A stretch of DNA of 64,000 nucleotides, taken from assembly GCA_037178855.1 (NCBI GenBank), contig JASJZC010000007.1, forward strand, positions 1 through 64,000, given 5' to 3'. The notes under the pieces were generated by a model. It did not search any database. It worked only from the letters and a program-made list of their open reading frames with translations, and had not been told where the DNA came from. The stretch comes from Oscheius sp. JU75. Taxonomy: Eukaryota > Nematoda > Chromadorea > Rhabditida > Rhabditidae. Numbering within the stretch: position 1 is the stretch's first letter; every line of letters starts with the position of its first letter. Positions 1-18,700 of the stretch are shown here, piece by piece. Position numbers and translations under genes: made by a program.

Positions 1-367
1 AGAAATATGCTGCAAGGTACAGTTCCTTTTTCTTTGTTAGTGCAGAAATTGAGCAACCTCGGCAGAAATATACATGATACATAAAAAGTTCCTAATTTCT
101 GCTAAAGTTATTGCTTTGTTGGCAAAACTTATAAACAAACGAGCATGAACTTACCAAATGAAATACATTCGTGAACAAAAATTTTTGCACATAACAAGAA
201 TGTTATGAATTTCGTACTGAAGTCGTACTGGTCTTGGTATGACTTCGCGTTATCGCACCTGGCATTTCTGCCACGTTTGGGCAGCCATAACTGGAGGGGT
301 TATCACAATCATGGGACTTCCACCTATTGAGGGGGGGTGTAGACACATGTAAAACATAACTTTTCAG
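1..367. other. myosin intron or upstream sequence, no feature seen
   Basis: This stretch precedes the first recognisable myosin exon. I searched it for the motor-domain sequence that should come before the P-loop exon and found nothing convincing on either strand. It is probably intron, with earlier exons lying outside the window. The AT-rich acceptor at 361-367 closes it. Confidence 0.5.
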
Positions 368-8161
<7,794 letters not shown>

Positions 8162-9033
8162 ACTCCCCCTTCCAAAAACAGCCTTATCTATTTTCAGTTA
8201 AGACTTTCTCTAATCTGCCTTATCTTGTCTAACCATTCACTTACTACTCTTTGGGTATGCCTTCTATAATCACTACAAATATTGACTGTGACCGTAAGGG
8301 CTCCGGTGTTCATGTGTATATCGCCTTTATCCTTTTTCCCTGCACTACAATTGCTGGGCCAACATTCCTCCACACGTTCTTTTTCTCAATATCTTTTTGC
8401 TTTATTCGCCCAACAGCTTCTTTTTAAGTAATAATTTTTATGTAAGCTCCAAAGAGTAAATAAAGATTTGCCTTCATACAAAACAGCCATATTGTCGTAA
8501 GGTTTTTCTATTCAAAGTCACCGAGTGTAAGAACAGCAGTTGTTTGCATTCTATACAAACAACCAATACATGAGGAAAGATGCAAATGGTAAGGCCAAAA
8601 AGACTCATGCTCATATTATTCATCATTATGTTTTGAGATGCCACGGAGTCGAGCAGAGGAAGCTCTTTTTAGAGCAGATAAAGCCAGATTACCCGCGCGG
8701 TATCGCGGGGTGATTTTGCTTTGCATTTCGCTAGCGCAAAGTGATTCAACTACTTTTCGCGCGCAGCGCGCACCAGAATCCTATGAGAGTTCAGGATCTA
8801 TTCCATCGATTCGACGTAAAGAGTTAACTACTGAGTATCATTTACGTCGCTAGATGCGCAAATTAAAAGGGTAGGTGAAGAAGTCATTTTCCAAAACGTC
8901 CGCCGTCCTATGTTCGCGATTTGAGAGCTCACCTTTTAGGCTAGAGGACTGAAACATGCATACTGGTGTAACTTTACGAACTCTCGGACAGCCATCTTTC
9001 TGATCTTTGATTTTCGACCCGGATCATACTCTA
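8162..9033. other. myosin 3' UTR and intergenic sequence
   Basis: The 3' UTR ends after a canonical AATAAA at 8459-8464, about 300 nt past the stop. About 8640-8860 is richer in GC and CpG with small self-complementary words (GCGCGCAGCGCGC). A 71-codon open frame there resembles nothing and I do not call it a gene. Confidence 0.45.
8459..8464 (+). promoter_or_regulatory. poly(A) signal of the myosin gene
   Basis: Canonical AATAAA on the coding strand, about 300 nt after the myosin stop codon and before the next structure at 9034. Confidence 0.6.
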
Positions 9034-9099
9034 AAAATGAGACACCGAGGACTCACGATCTGCTGTCTAGAGCCGTGAGATTCCTCGGTGTCTCATTTT
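9034..9099. repeat. long imperfect hairpin (24-bp stem)
   Basis: Arm 9034-9057 (AAAATGAGACACCGAGGA then CTCACG) is the reverse complement of 9074-9099, except for a two-base bulge, around a 16-nt loop. The stem is long enough for a small-RNA precursor or the core of a MITE. No second copy was noticed in the window. Confidence 0.6.
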
Positions 9100-9688
9100 G
9101 TGAGCAACTGTCCATTTGGCTTTTTTTATATGTATTGTTCCCTTTTTGTTGATTTTAGCCCATTTTATTTTGACATTATATTGCTCTCTTTTTATTTAGT
9201 TACAAGCTCTTTAAAACACAAATGCAAAGACAAATCGCCATTCTTTAAAGAGTTTGATATTATCAACAGCTTTACTATTTCCCGGAAGTCAATGCCATGA
9301 CTTTTCTGACTGGATGGATAACGAGAGTGACCACCTCTGCAAAAGGCTCAGTGTTACGAAAGTGTAATTATGCAATTTGTGTTACAGTTTGCTAGCTGGA
9401 AGTGTTTTTGGCTCAGTGTGTTTCTGTTGTAGTTGTTGCTACGTCTGTTATTAAACATTTGCCATTGTGTTAGAACGCAAAGAAAGAGTAACTGAGACCA
9501 CTCGAATATCTTTGTAACACCTGCAGAAGAAAAAGCTTGGCTGGAAAACAAGATGTCCAGTTTTAGGATTCAAAGATCATGGAAACAGTCAAAAATGATA
9601 AGAAAAATCACATGCGTTTGCTGCCAAGAAAAGTTTAAATAACCGGTCTCAATTTCAGACTTTTCCTATTTTTCGTACTCCTCGCGCC
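9100..9688. other. intergenic, no gene seen
   Basis: AT-rich spacer between the hairpin and the first small secreted-protein gene. Open frames are short and without recognisable character. It presumably holds the promoter of the gene at 9689. Confidence 0.4.
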
Positions 9689-10068
9689 ATGATACGTCTT
9701 GCTTTGCTGGTCTCCTTCGCAACATTGGTATGCATTAAGTTCAATTCATTCTGCTCTTTTCTAGACTCTTGCCAGTTGGAATGACCGTTTTCCAATGTGC
9801 CAAGGAAGCTGTAAAGAAGCCATACCCTCTCTGGATGAAGGCCGTCTCAATCAAGCCCTGAATTTCGATGAGCTAAATGAGAAGGATTCAGAAAATAGGG
9901 TCAAGTGTATGTGAGCCCATTGCTTTCAGACAATGATATTAAATTCTAATTTTAAGGAGATCTTGCCTAATTACATGGAAAACAGGAGAAGCACTAACGA
10001 AACGACTCGAAAGCATTCGATACTCTCAATTCATCTACGAGAACAACGAAGAGGATTTCAAAAACTGA
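9689..10068 (+). CDS. small secreted CX3C-X31-CX3C protein
   Basis: Three exons: 9689-9727, 9765-9910 and 9957-10068. Introns are 37 and 46 nt, GT/AG, and the phases (0, 2) match. The product is 98 residues. It starts MIRLALLVSFATLTLA, a clear signal peptide, followed by a short charged mature part with only four cysteines in two pairs: CQGSC, then 31 residues, then CMRSC. The C-terminal half is helical and charged and ends in TGA. The twin CX3C pattern suggests a disulfide-stapled helical hairpin. The spacing is longer than in mitochondrial small Tim proteins (roughly 11-16 residues), and the signal peptide argues for secretion. I do not recognise the family. The gene at 10594 looks like its paralogue. 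The second intron uses a donor (gtgagc) four bases inside a competing GT; this choice keeps the frame open. Confidence 0.6.
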
Positions 10069-10168
10069 AGGCTTAAACTTTGTATACTTATAAATATCTA
10101 ACTTCCTTGTTACGTTTCGGTTTACTACATTTCGGTTACTTCGACGCGACCGGTTACTGTTTTTTTAA

Positions 10169-10364
10169 TAGGCAGGTTCGGCGGGTTCCATTGAGAGATG
10201 AAGATATTTTGTCAGCGCAACAAACAAATGGCACTGCTACCAAATTCATGGTTCACGAAGCTGACAGTGTTCGGACCAAGTTGAAAAGCTATATTCACTC
10301 CTTGGAATTCTATTCTGATCAACCCAAAATACGTCGGAGCAAGTTCTACCGTATAGTTCCATAG
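10169..10364 (+). other. possible exon, unassigned
   Basis: After a good acceptor (tttttttaatag) there is an open frame that starts at QVRRVPLRDED and ends FYRIVP with stop TAG at 10362. The composition is exon-like (charged, balanced). No upstream exon joins it cleanly, and the preceding gene already stops at 10068. It could be an alternative last exon of that gene, an exon of an unrecognised gene, or chance. Confidence 0.3.
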
Positions 10365-10593
10365 TCTCTACTTGTTCAGTTAAAGGTTCAAGACTTGTTT
10401 TAAAATGGATGTATTTGGCGTGCTCTCTGTTCATAATTGTCTGTCTTGTCTCCTGTCACTCCAGAAAAATGAGAAAACATGTCATTGTCTGCCGGAGGGC
10501 TTGTTCCCGCCTCATAATTAGGACAAATCCATTAGGCCCACAAATATCATCTGAGCGAACGCCATTTTTCATAGAAGGCTGGCAGTCAACGTG

Positions 10594-10961
10594 ATGCTTG
10601 TGCTCATATTTGCTTCACTATTTCTGGTACTGTTTTTTTGCTGTTTAGCGGAAACTGTGCTTCAGATTATTAATGCTGGCAGAGACAGCAATACTACTGG
10701 TGCCTGCACCCATCTCTGTGCCAGCCTCTACGCCAATGTCGATCCTATGAAGTGGAACTCACCTCAGAGAGACTATCTGACAGGAGTCGCTGCCAGAAAC
10801 ATGAAAACCTGCGCGTTCGCTTGTATTTCTTCTGCACATACAATGGTAATTTCAGCGAGGAGTGCGATTCCTGTTTCAAGACGTACATGTCTCGAGAAGG
10901 AGGGCATGATAGTCTGGTTAAGCACTTAAAGACGCTCAGTTATGAGACCTTTGATACTTAG
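10594..10961 (+). CDS. second small secreted CX3C protein, frameshifted
   Basis: The frame from ATG 10594 begins with a strong hydrophobic signal peptide (MLVLIFASLFLVLFFCCLA). It then has CTHLC, 30 residues, and CAFAC, nearly the same cysteine spacing as the protein encoded at 9689-10068, so I infer a paralogue. Just after CAFAC (about 10825-10835) the good frame moves by one. The continuation reads FFCTYNGNF, then EECDSCFKTYMSREGG, and stops at 10959-10961. One extra T in the T-run there would rejoin the two frames, the same kind of homopolymer slip seen elsewhere in this window. The alternative is a much shorter tail in the original frame. No intron is needed. Function unknown. Confidence 0.5.
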
Positions 10962-12907
10962 ACATATACCCTGTACAATGAATGATTTTGGCTGAAATAT
11001 GTTCATATGGATGCATGCACTCCCTAGATTAACGCATTCTGATGTGAGCGTGTATACATATACCCATGGTTTTCCGTTTCCTTGTTGTAGTAAATACCAA
11101 CCGTGTTCGACGGCTTCGCCGCCCTTTTGTCTTTAGTTTGTATTGGCGGCTGCGCCGCTTCGTAGTAACAAAAGGCTTTCAGTGCCTTCATTGGAACTAG
11201 AACGCATCCATACAACTTCTGGACAACATAATTTACTCGCTTCTGATTTGTGGCCTCAGATCACTGAGTTGAAACGACGACTATATGGTCAATCTTCATC
11301 AACGATAGATGATGTCGGTATGTTCTTTTGTGAATTGTAAGAGCTGCTCAGTCGATACCAGAATAGTTCTCAGAGAACAGTAGTTCAACCGTTTTCAACG
11401 GACAATCAGAGACAAACTTAACACTGAAGAGGTCCATTAGCTGTACAACAATACACAATTGGTACCAAAGCTTCTTCACTTCCTTTGTTTCTTTGTTCAC
11501 TCTCAGGCGTGCAGCTTCCTCTGTTTACTTTACAAAATATCCACTACTTATCACTTTCCCGACACTCTCCGGCCTAATCAGTCACAATGCTCAGTCGTTT
11601 TGCACAAAAATCCGTCTTGTTTGATTAGTATGCAGCTGTCTTGTGACCGATTTATAAAGGAGTTGTGGACAAGCTATCGGGGCTGTGGATGCGATGAAAT
11701 GTTTCTGAACAAAAATAACTTCTGGACAACTTCTGTTTCGTAGCCACGGACAAACAAATAAACAGTAAACAGAAACCATCACGTTTTAGATAGTTGAGAT
11801 GAGTTCGTTTCAGAGAAACAAAACTAGCCATTAGGTGAAATGACCCTTCCGGTTTCGAAAATAGCTCTCGTAGTGCAGTGGATATCCTTATTCGTCTTCT
11901 AGATACACAGAGCCAAGAAGAAAGACTGATTCGCTACCAAAAATTCTAGTCGCTTGTTTGGGCCACTGGTTTACAATTATCAGGTTCTGGCTACTGGAGC
12001 TGCGCGGCTAGCAGTTCAATTGAGATGCAGGTTACAGAAAACGTCGGGTGGAACTCCCAGTTTTCTAGCAAAGAGCAGCAGCAACAGCTTCACGGCACAG
12101 TTTTGACGTATTTTCGACTGAACAATATCAATTCTGCTTTTTATTACAGTAAGCTAGCAACTGTGATAAACCGTTTGCTAAAAAAGAAAAAACCCCTGAG
12201 AAACGTCTGCTAATTGCTGTTCTCCTATAATCTCTTCGAATTGACAATTGAATTGACGCTGAAGCAATTGAAACGAAAGAAAATGCCACATAGGAACCCG
12301 GCTGGCTCTTGAGCAGCTCCTGCATGTTGAGTTCCCCGACTTTCAGGTTGGTCACAAAGCGCCCAATTTTCTGCTGAGTCAGGAGTGGACTTCTCAGGGC
12401 GATAAGAGCATGAGTCTTTACGCAACGAGAAAGAGGGTACGCGTCGTTTAAACGGCCGCAGTTGGCAGTCCCTTTTGACAAAAAATTGACCTACCTGCTA
12501 ACAGTATGGATAAGTCTCACTGCCTACGAGCTCTTTAGAGAACTGGAATACGGTGCTTACCAACAGATACAATGCTGTGTCTAAAGATCCTGATATTTTC
12601 CTAAACAGCAAACGCCCGATCACACGCGGCTTGTGTTTTTGCGGTCGGCCTACAAGCTTGTATTGTCCTCTTTTTGTAGTACATTCTATCCTTTTTTTGT
12701 ACAATTTAAACTACCTTTCTTTTAATTAGCTGTCGCTTTATTTAATCATAATTATATTTTTAATATTTAAAGCAAGCTTTCAGAAACAAGTCAAATCAGT
12801 GTTTCCTTCATATTGAAGGTTTCGAAGCATAAAGGTTTTTATAAAAAGACCGTATATTCGTATTCAGATCACTGGAGTTACTGGTACAATAACTGGGTAA
12901 TAAGAGT
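10962..12907. other. intergenic, one repeat fragment
   Basis: No recognisable gene. About 11100-11135 carries the word CGGCTTCGCCGCC, shared with the dispersed element at 21123 and 24550, so it is probably a short fragment of that family. On the minus strand 12128-12481 is a 117-codon open frame whose middle (about 12290-12440) looks mildly protein-like, but no splice context or relative could be identified. TTTATT at 12737-12742 would serve as a poly(A) signal for the C19orf12-like gene. Confidence 0.4.
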
Positions 12908-14020
12908 CTATTGTTTGACGGAGCTTCTGGTGAATTCGCTGAAGACTCCCAAGAGAAGAGCGCGATGCCCTTCAGTCTGAATCCAACGGACGAACTCCTC
13001 GATAGAAACAGCTCCCACGAGGGCTTGAACCTTAACGACGGGAAAATATGAAAATGATTCGGATGCGGTACCTTTCCTCCAAGTCTCTCCTTGTCAGCGT
13101 CGTTCATTCTCTTGAGGGCTGTTAACAGGTTCTTAAAATGGTTATGAGGTGGTGTTTGTTAAGCAGTCTTACATCGTAATCATCGGATTGCTGGTAGGCA
13201 ACAACAGCTCCTGCTATTCCTCCAATCAGAGCACCAATGGGACCCATCAATAGGCCTATAAAGATTTTATTTTTGCTTATTTCACATAATAAATTAAAGC
13301 GTGTGTCCGAACCTTTTTTCAGCAATATGTTCCAATATGGATCTTGTCGAGATTACGAACATGTGCTTTATCTTTGCCTTTATCCGAGATATGAGGGCTT
13401 CAAGGTACCTTTTCCAGAATATAAACACTAATCACTGGGGGACTGTTTCACCACTACTTAAAATTGTTCTGGCAAGTCAAGTTGTAACTTTCGTGGCTCG
13501 TTTTAACTACAGAATTCAGTTGCTGCTCCAGTGCTAGAAACATGTTGTTCTTTTATGTACCTCAGCTTAATATATTATCTCCAAAAAGGACATGTTAAAC
13601 CGTCTGAACACTAACTATTGGCTGGAAAAAGATCCAGACACTCACCTTAATGAGCACTAGAGCATAATTTGAAAACCGGAGCCATAGTTTGATGTTGAGC
13701 ATAAAAACACTAAAAAGTACATCGGTTTTGCTACTTTTGCAGGATTCTGGATTTCACTCAAAACTCGGCAAAGCAATAAACAGTTAGCTTTTGTACACTG
13801 GAAAACTGACGTGCTTTTAAGCCATTTTCAAAAGAAAATGAATAAGATATCTACCTCCAGCTGCACACCCAGCAGCCGTAATTCCTGTCTGTTTGAGGAC
13901 TCCAGTCGCTGTCTGGCGGATATCCTGAAAAAGTAACAAAACTATTGCAAAAATAATTCAATTGCGCACCTGGTGATCTTTGATGATATCCAGGACATGG
14001 TTCATGTATGCCAATGACAT
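12908..14020 (-). CDS. C19orf12 homologue
   Basis: Small membrane protein of mitochondria and ER; in humans, mutation causes a brain iron-accumulation disease (MPAN). Five exons on the minus strand encode about 130 residues. Order: MSLAYMNHVLDIIKDHQ; DIRQTATGVLKQTGITAAG; the glycine-rich hairpin MGPIGALIGGIAGAVVAY; LLTALKRMNDADKERL; and VQALVGAVSIEEFVRWIQTE, ending SSVKQ with TAG. The Gly/Ala-rich membrane hairpin followed by a conserved amphipathic C-terminal half is the family signature, and the length fits the 140-150 residue relatives. Splice sites are GT/AG with matching phases. The start is the first ATG of the exon, at 14020. It faces the myosin side and is convergent with the secreted-protein genes. 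Confidence 0.85.
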
Positions 14021-14767
14021 TGTGGAGGGTTCTGAAGCTTCTGTCTGAGAAACACTGGGATAGATGTGGGGAGGCATTTGATGTGTTATGCTGGTCAAAG
14101 AGGGGAGGCACGCGTAGAGCTACGTTGCCTAACCTTGTGTATTGCGAAACCAGCGGCGACGTCAGCAGAACAATTCGAAAACCCGTACATTTTCGACCAA
14201 AAATAGTTTGCAGCAGGAAGGCAAGTTTTGCAAAGAAATAAGCAAAGATAATGATGTCCGAAAATAGAAAACACAATAAAATCGATATTGGGCATACGCT
14301 TGTGGACTATCAGCTGGACGGCAAGGAAAACACCTGTTCGTCCAGCTTCAAGGAGAAATTTAAAGCGGGGTAACTGAAGTTTTGAAATATATTTGTTTGG
14401 AAATTCTGCATCGGTCCGAGTCGTATTTATATGAAATCCTTGTAGATCACGCGGAGCGGTGAGAAAAGCTTTCAACAGAAAGCATTTGTTGGTGAAGCTC
14501 CAGATAAGAACCCTAGCCTTGAATGCTGCTAATCGCATTTCTCCAAAAACTCGGTCTTAGAGAAAATTTCATCTCAAACATCGCTAGTTCAGAATGTGAA
14601 AATTTCCACTATCGCCTGGCATTTCTCAGAAGCAAAGAGTTTTGTGCGTCTGTGACTCGATTGGATCGATAAGACATATGAGAGCAATCAACGTGACCTA
14701 GTATTGTTGACGTCAGGGCTGTCTCTCCCACTGACCAAAGTTTATACTGTCCATTGGTCATTGTCTA
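14021..14767. other. intergenic, no gene seen
   Basis: Spacer between the start of the C19orf12-like gene and the possible small peptide gene at 14768. These two would be divergent, so it probably holds both promoters. Long open frames on the minus strand are overlapping noise without domain character. Confidence 0.35.
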
Positions 14768-14994
14768 ATGGGGCTGCTCATCGCAGTTATCATCTGCATA
14801 TCAGCAGCCTCAGCAGACTATGTACAATAAGACAGTCGAGCAACTTTTGGAGGATTTTTTGAAGCCGGACGCTACAGATTACAAAGTGAGTATTTTTAAC
14901 CGTATATACGATATGTTATCGTTTAGGATGATGAACGTGTCTATCACAAACTTGCCTGGGTACTGAAGCCTCTCGCAGGTCTTGCTGTTGATTA
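14768..14994 (+). CDS. possible small secreted peptide, uncertain
   Basis: ATG 14768 opens a perfect short signal peptide (MGLLIAVIICISAASA) that meets a stop 20 codons in. In a neighbouring frame MYNKTVEQLLEDFLKPD runs to a donor at 14885. After a 40-nt intron the exon DDERVYHKLAWVLKPLAG ends VD and stop. The two parts would join with a one- or two-base shift, which may be a sequence error. The resulting small secreted peptide is about 60 residues. Family not recognised. Confidence 0.3.
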
Positions 14995-15753
14995 ATTCAT
15001 TTCCATTGATACCGCAGTACAATACTGGAAGACGGTAAGAAGCGCTAGTTTCTTTCGACAATGTTCTGATACTCAGCTCTGTGACAGTAACAGCAGAGTG
15101 AAGAGATAAATTTACCTGCGCATCGAAGCTGAGAAAAAACATGGCGCGCCAAGAAGAATACAGAATGATCTTAAAGTAAAGACCTTACTTTTTCTGTAAA
15201 GAAAATAAATTTTCTGGCCTGTCTGCACGAGAGATACTGCCATATGATCAATCACAAATCATCATAAGACGTCTTTACTTGATCACAACTGGGTTTTTGT
15301 AAGCTCATGACCGAATCACGAATAATGGAATGACAGTTAACTAGGAGGCACAACGCGGGAATAAATGAATAAATGTAATAAATGTACATATCACCGAAAG
15401 TAATACATGTGGAAATACAAGAAATTGGTAAAGCCTAGTCTTCATAAACCTCGGCTACGTCGTTGTCATAGACATGCTTTCCCCAGAGGTCAGGGCATCT
15501 TTGGGCTAAGGTGATCAGGGAAGAAGTGTCACGACTCTGAAACGATTTCTGGTAGAATCTAAATGTATGCATTTCTGTTTCCGCGGTTCCTTCCCGCCTT
15601 TTTCAAACCGTGACTTTTCAAAAAAACGTGGAGATTACTCTAAAAGCCTCAAAAGAATCCCACGGCTACGTCAATACGCAATAGCATATTTGCTTTTTCT
15701 GGGTTAAAGATGATATTTATGACTCTGCCAATTTTTGCAAAGTCCAAATCCTC
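14995..15753. other. intergenic, no gene seen
   Basis: AT-rich spacer that must contain the 3' UTR of the PLEKHM2-like gene on the minus strand. No coding sequence, RNA gene or repeat was recognised. Confidence 0.4.
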
Positions 15754-18700
15754 TCACGGCACTTTGCTCTTGTAATTTTGGCATCGGTAGACAAACGAGC
15801 GAACCTGTTCTTCCCCCATCAGAATTTCCTTAACATCAACTGGATATGATGCCAAAGCTTCTTTCATTCTTTCCAACTCAGAGTCCGATCTGAAAAAGAT
15901 CCATTCGTAGTTTGATTCGACGCGGAAGATCAGGACAGCATGCGGAGTTGGGAACGAAGAGTGTTTGGTTTCCCCTCCTTTAAGCACCCAGCCTTCTCGA
16001 ATGTCTGTCAACGCGAAGGACTGAAACGTAAAAAAATAAAATAATTTCTGAAGAGTCAACCGTCAAAGTGCGAATGAATCCGTCGTGGATACATCTGGCT
16101 CCTTCTTGAGCGATTGCGATATGGCTTTCAGTTAAGAGACAAATGGCTGCAGATGCATCTTCTTCATCCTGCAAACAGTCTTTGTATTGGTGTCATCTCG
16201 TATTGGAAGTGGTTTTCTAGAGGTAACAAAATTAGTAGCTCATTTCCTGCTGGCTTAGCATTGAACAAGATTTGCGCCGTGAACAGATTAGGCAAACAAT
16301 CCACAAGTTGTATCCTTGAAAGTGAACAGCCGGTGAACATGCGCACAGGGCACAGCTCCTGTTCACTGAATGTTCACTGGGCTGTGCTGTACCCCTGTTA
16401 TGATCACTCATTGACGACATTAGCCGGATCAGATCATCTGCAGAATATCTAGTTTACATGCTGCAATTGAATGCCGTTGCACGTAGTAGTTGACACAGTT
16501 ATAATAAACAAGACTTTGTTTCACCCACAACGTACCGGTAATGTTAGAGCAGCACTGATTAGTTGCGTCCATTTAACAAGGTCCTCCTTGCTTTGGCTTG
16601 ACAGCTGCAGATTGCCGTCAGCAAAAACAACCTCAAACGACCATTGGTATTCTTTCTTCTGATCCAGTTCGAGGGTTTCCGTGCAGTTTCTTAACAAAAA
16701 TTGACATCGTTTCAACCTGGTCTTACCTAAGATCATGAATTTGGATACCCTCTTTCATTGAGCTGTCCTTGAATATGTATAGCTTCCGATCCTGCCGAAG
16801 CAGAAAAAATGCTTGTTCAAAGTCATTCTGTGGCCTTCTCCACCAGTTTGTTTGACAGAACCGCCAGTACAAATACCCGGAGTGTTCAATTCCTTGAGTC
16901 TGGAGGCCCGAAATTGTCTCTTTCCAGAATACGAGGGAAAGGCTTTTGATCTCGTTGGGAGTCTGAAACCAGAGGATGAACAAAAGTAAGCTAAGGTTGG
17001 GAGACAGGCCGGGACTGGTATTTTGGAGGCCAATTTTGACCTATTTTGTCAAAAGTAGTACCTTTCAATAGAATGTCTCTTATTTATACACAGTTAACTG
17101 ATTGCTACAAAATAACAGGCCTCTAGTTTGGTTTGACTTCTTTCCTTACCTTTATCCGGCGGGCTCGTGGTCGCTTTTTTAATAATAATTGTGATAGCTA
17201 CAGCAAAAGCAAAAGTTTACAAAAACCTACCGATTTAGGTAGTTCCTTGTTCAGATACCGCTTCAAAATCATAGCTTGTGGAGAGTCATGAGTAAGAATT
17301 GATGGAGCTGGCTTATTTATCGTTGCGTAAGCCTAAACGAACTGTATTAACAGGTAAGGACAATATTATACCTGCTGTATACTGTTCATTATTGACCTCC
17401 CCAGCGATCTTTCTCCCGTTCCGATGGTCACCACCTCTTCTTTCTGACTCCCTTCGGAAAATGTGAATTCCGCTGAGCCCTTCGGATAGAACACCAATTG
17501 TTGGTAATCTAAGCTTACCTAGAAAAGAGAATAACAACATTATCAAGAAAAACTACATCTATAGAATCCAAGTTATCCAGAGGAATGGTGCAGTGCGGCA
17601 AGTAGATGTTACTGGACATTCCTTCGAGGACTGGTGTGGCTGGATCCGTTGTCAAAGTTTTAGAGATTATGTACATGTTGTGGTACGTGATGGCAAAGAG
17701 TCTGAAAAACTCGAGTCAGACATTTTCAAGTGGTAAAGTTAAATTTGACGATGACTAGTGTTTCTTAGAAAATCCCCTCTCGTTCTGCACATTGTCTTTT
17801 TGTATGTTGAGCACACAAATAGTCTTATCGCGGCAATGATTCAACGAAGTTTTTAAGACATACCTTCGGCTAGGCACTCCGACTGCAAACTTGTCAAAAA
17901 CGTGATACATCTTGACCAGCGTCTCGCCCTGCTCGCTAAAGACATTCATGGTCAGTTGCAAGATGTCTCCGGAATCGACGCTTAAAAGAATCATGAAAAT
18001 TTGTACGGCAATGAATTTACAACTCTTCCCCTTCTATGGTAACTCCGTCATCTCCAGCCTTTTCCATTTTCGGATAGTCAAGATGGAGCATGCTGTCGAA
18101 AGATTTGGGCTCATCCAGGAGATGCTCCATTTTTACGCGAGAACTCACTTTGATAAGCACCTGAAACATTCAAAATTTAGTGAGATGGTCTAAACTGACA
18201 TCATTGAAACTCTCTGTGATTTTCGGTGTCTCCGTATTCAGATGCATTGGAGTCACATCGCTCGGAGGAGGGTCTTCTTTTTCAAAGCTGAATCTCTCGC
18301 TGTTGATTCGGATCCTGTCTCGTTTTCTGTGTATGATGGAATCGAGAACTGCTTCCTGAAAAAACCTTTAAAAAAATGTTTAAACAACGTGTACCTGCTC
18401 TGCTGGTGTTCCAACGATGTACTCGTTTGGTTCAGGGACAATCATATTAGGTACGACAGGTATATTATCCGCCTCCCAATCTTGTCTTCTTCTAGCCTTG
18501 GCTATTTTAGTCGCTGGAGTACTGGGAGTCGAGACTATTATGGCTTGAGACGGTTCATCTCGCATGTTGACTCTACACTGAAAAATATAAACTTCCACAA
18601 GGTGTTTCAACTTGAACAAACATAAAAAGCAAATTGCACAGTAACGAGCTTGTCCATCAAGTCACAAACGGCCTCCAGCATTCCACCATTCATCATGCAC

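Noticed and set aside
9689-10068. Mitochondrial small Tim (twin CX3C) protein
   Set aside because: The spacing between the pairs is 31, not roughly 11-16, and a signal peptide is present.
12128-12481. 117-codon minus-strand open frame
   Set aside because: No recognisable domain, signal peptide or splice partners; kept only as a note in the intergenic entry.
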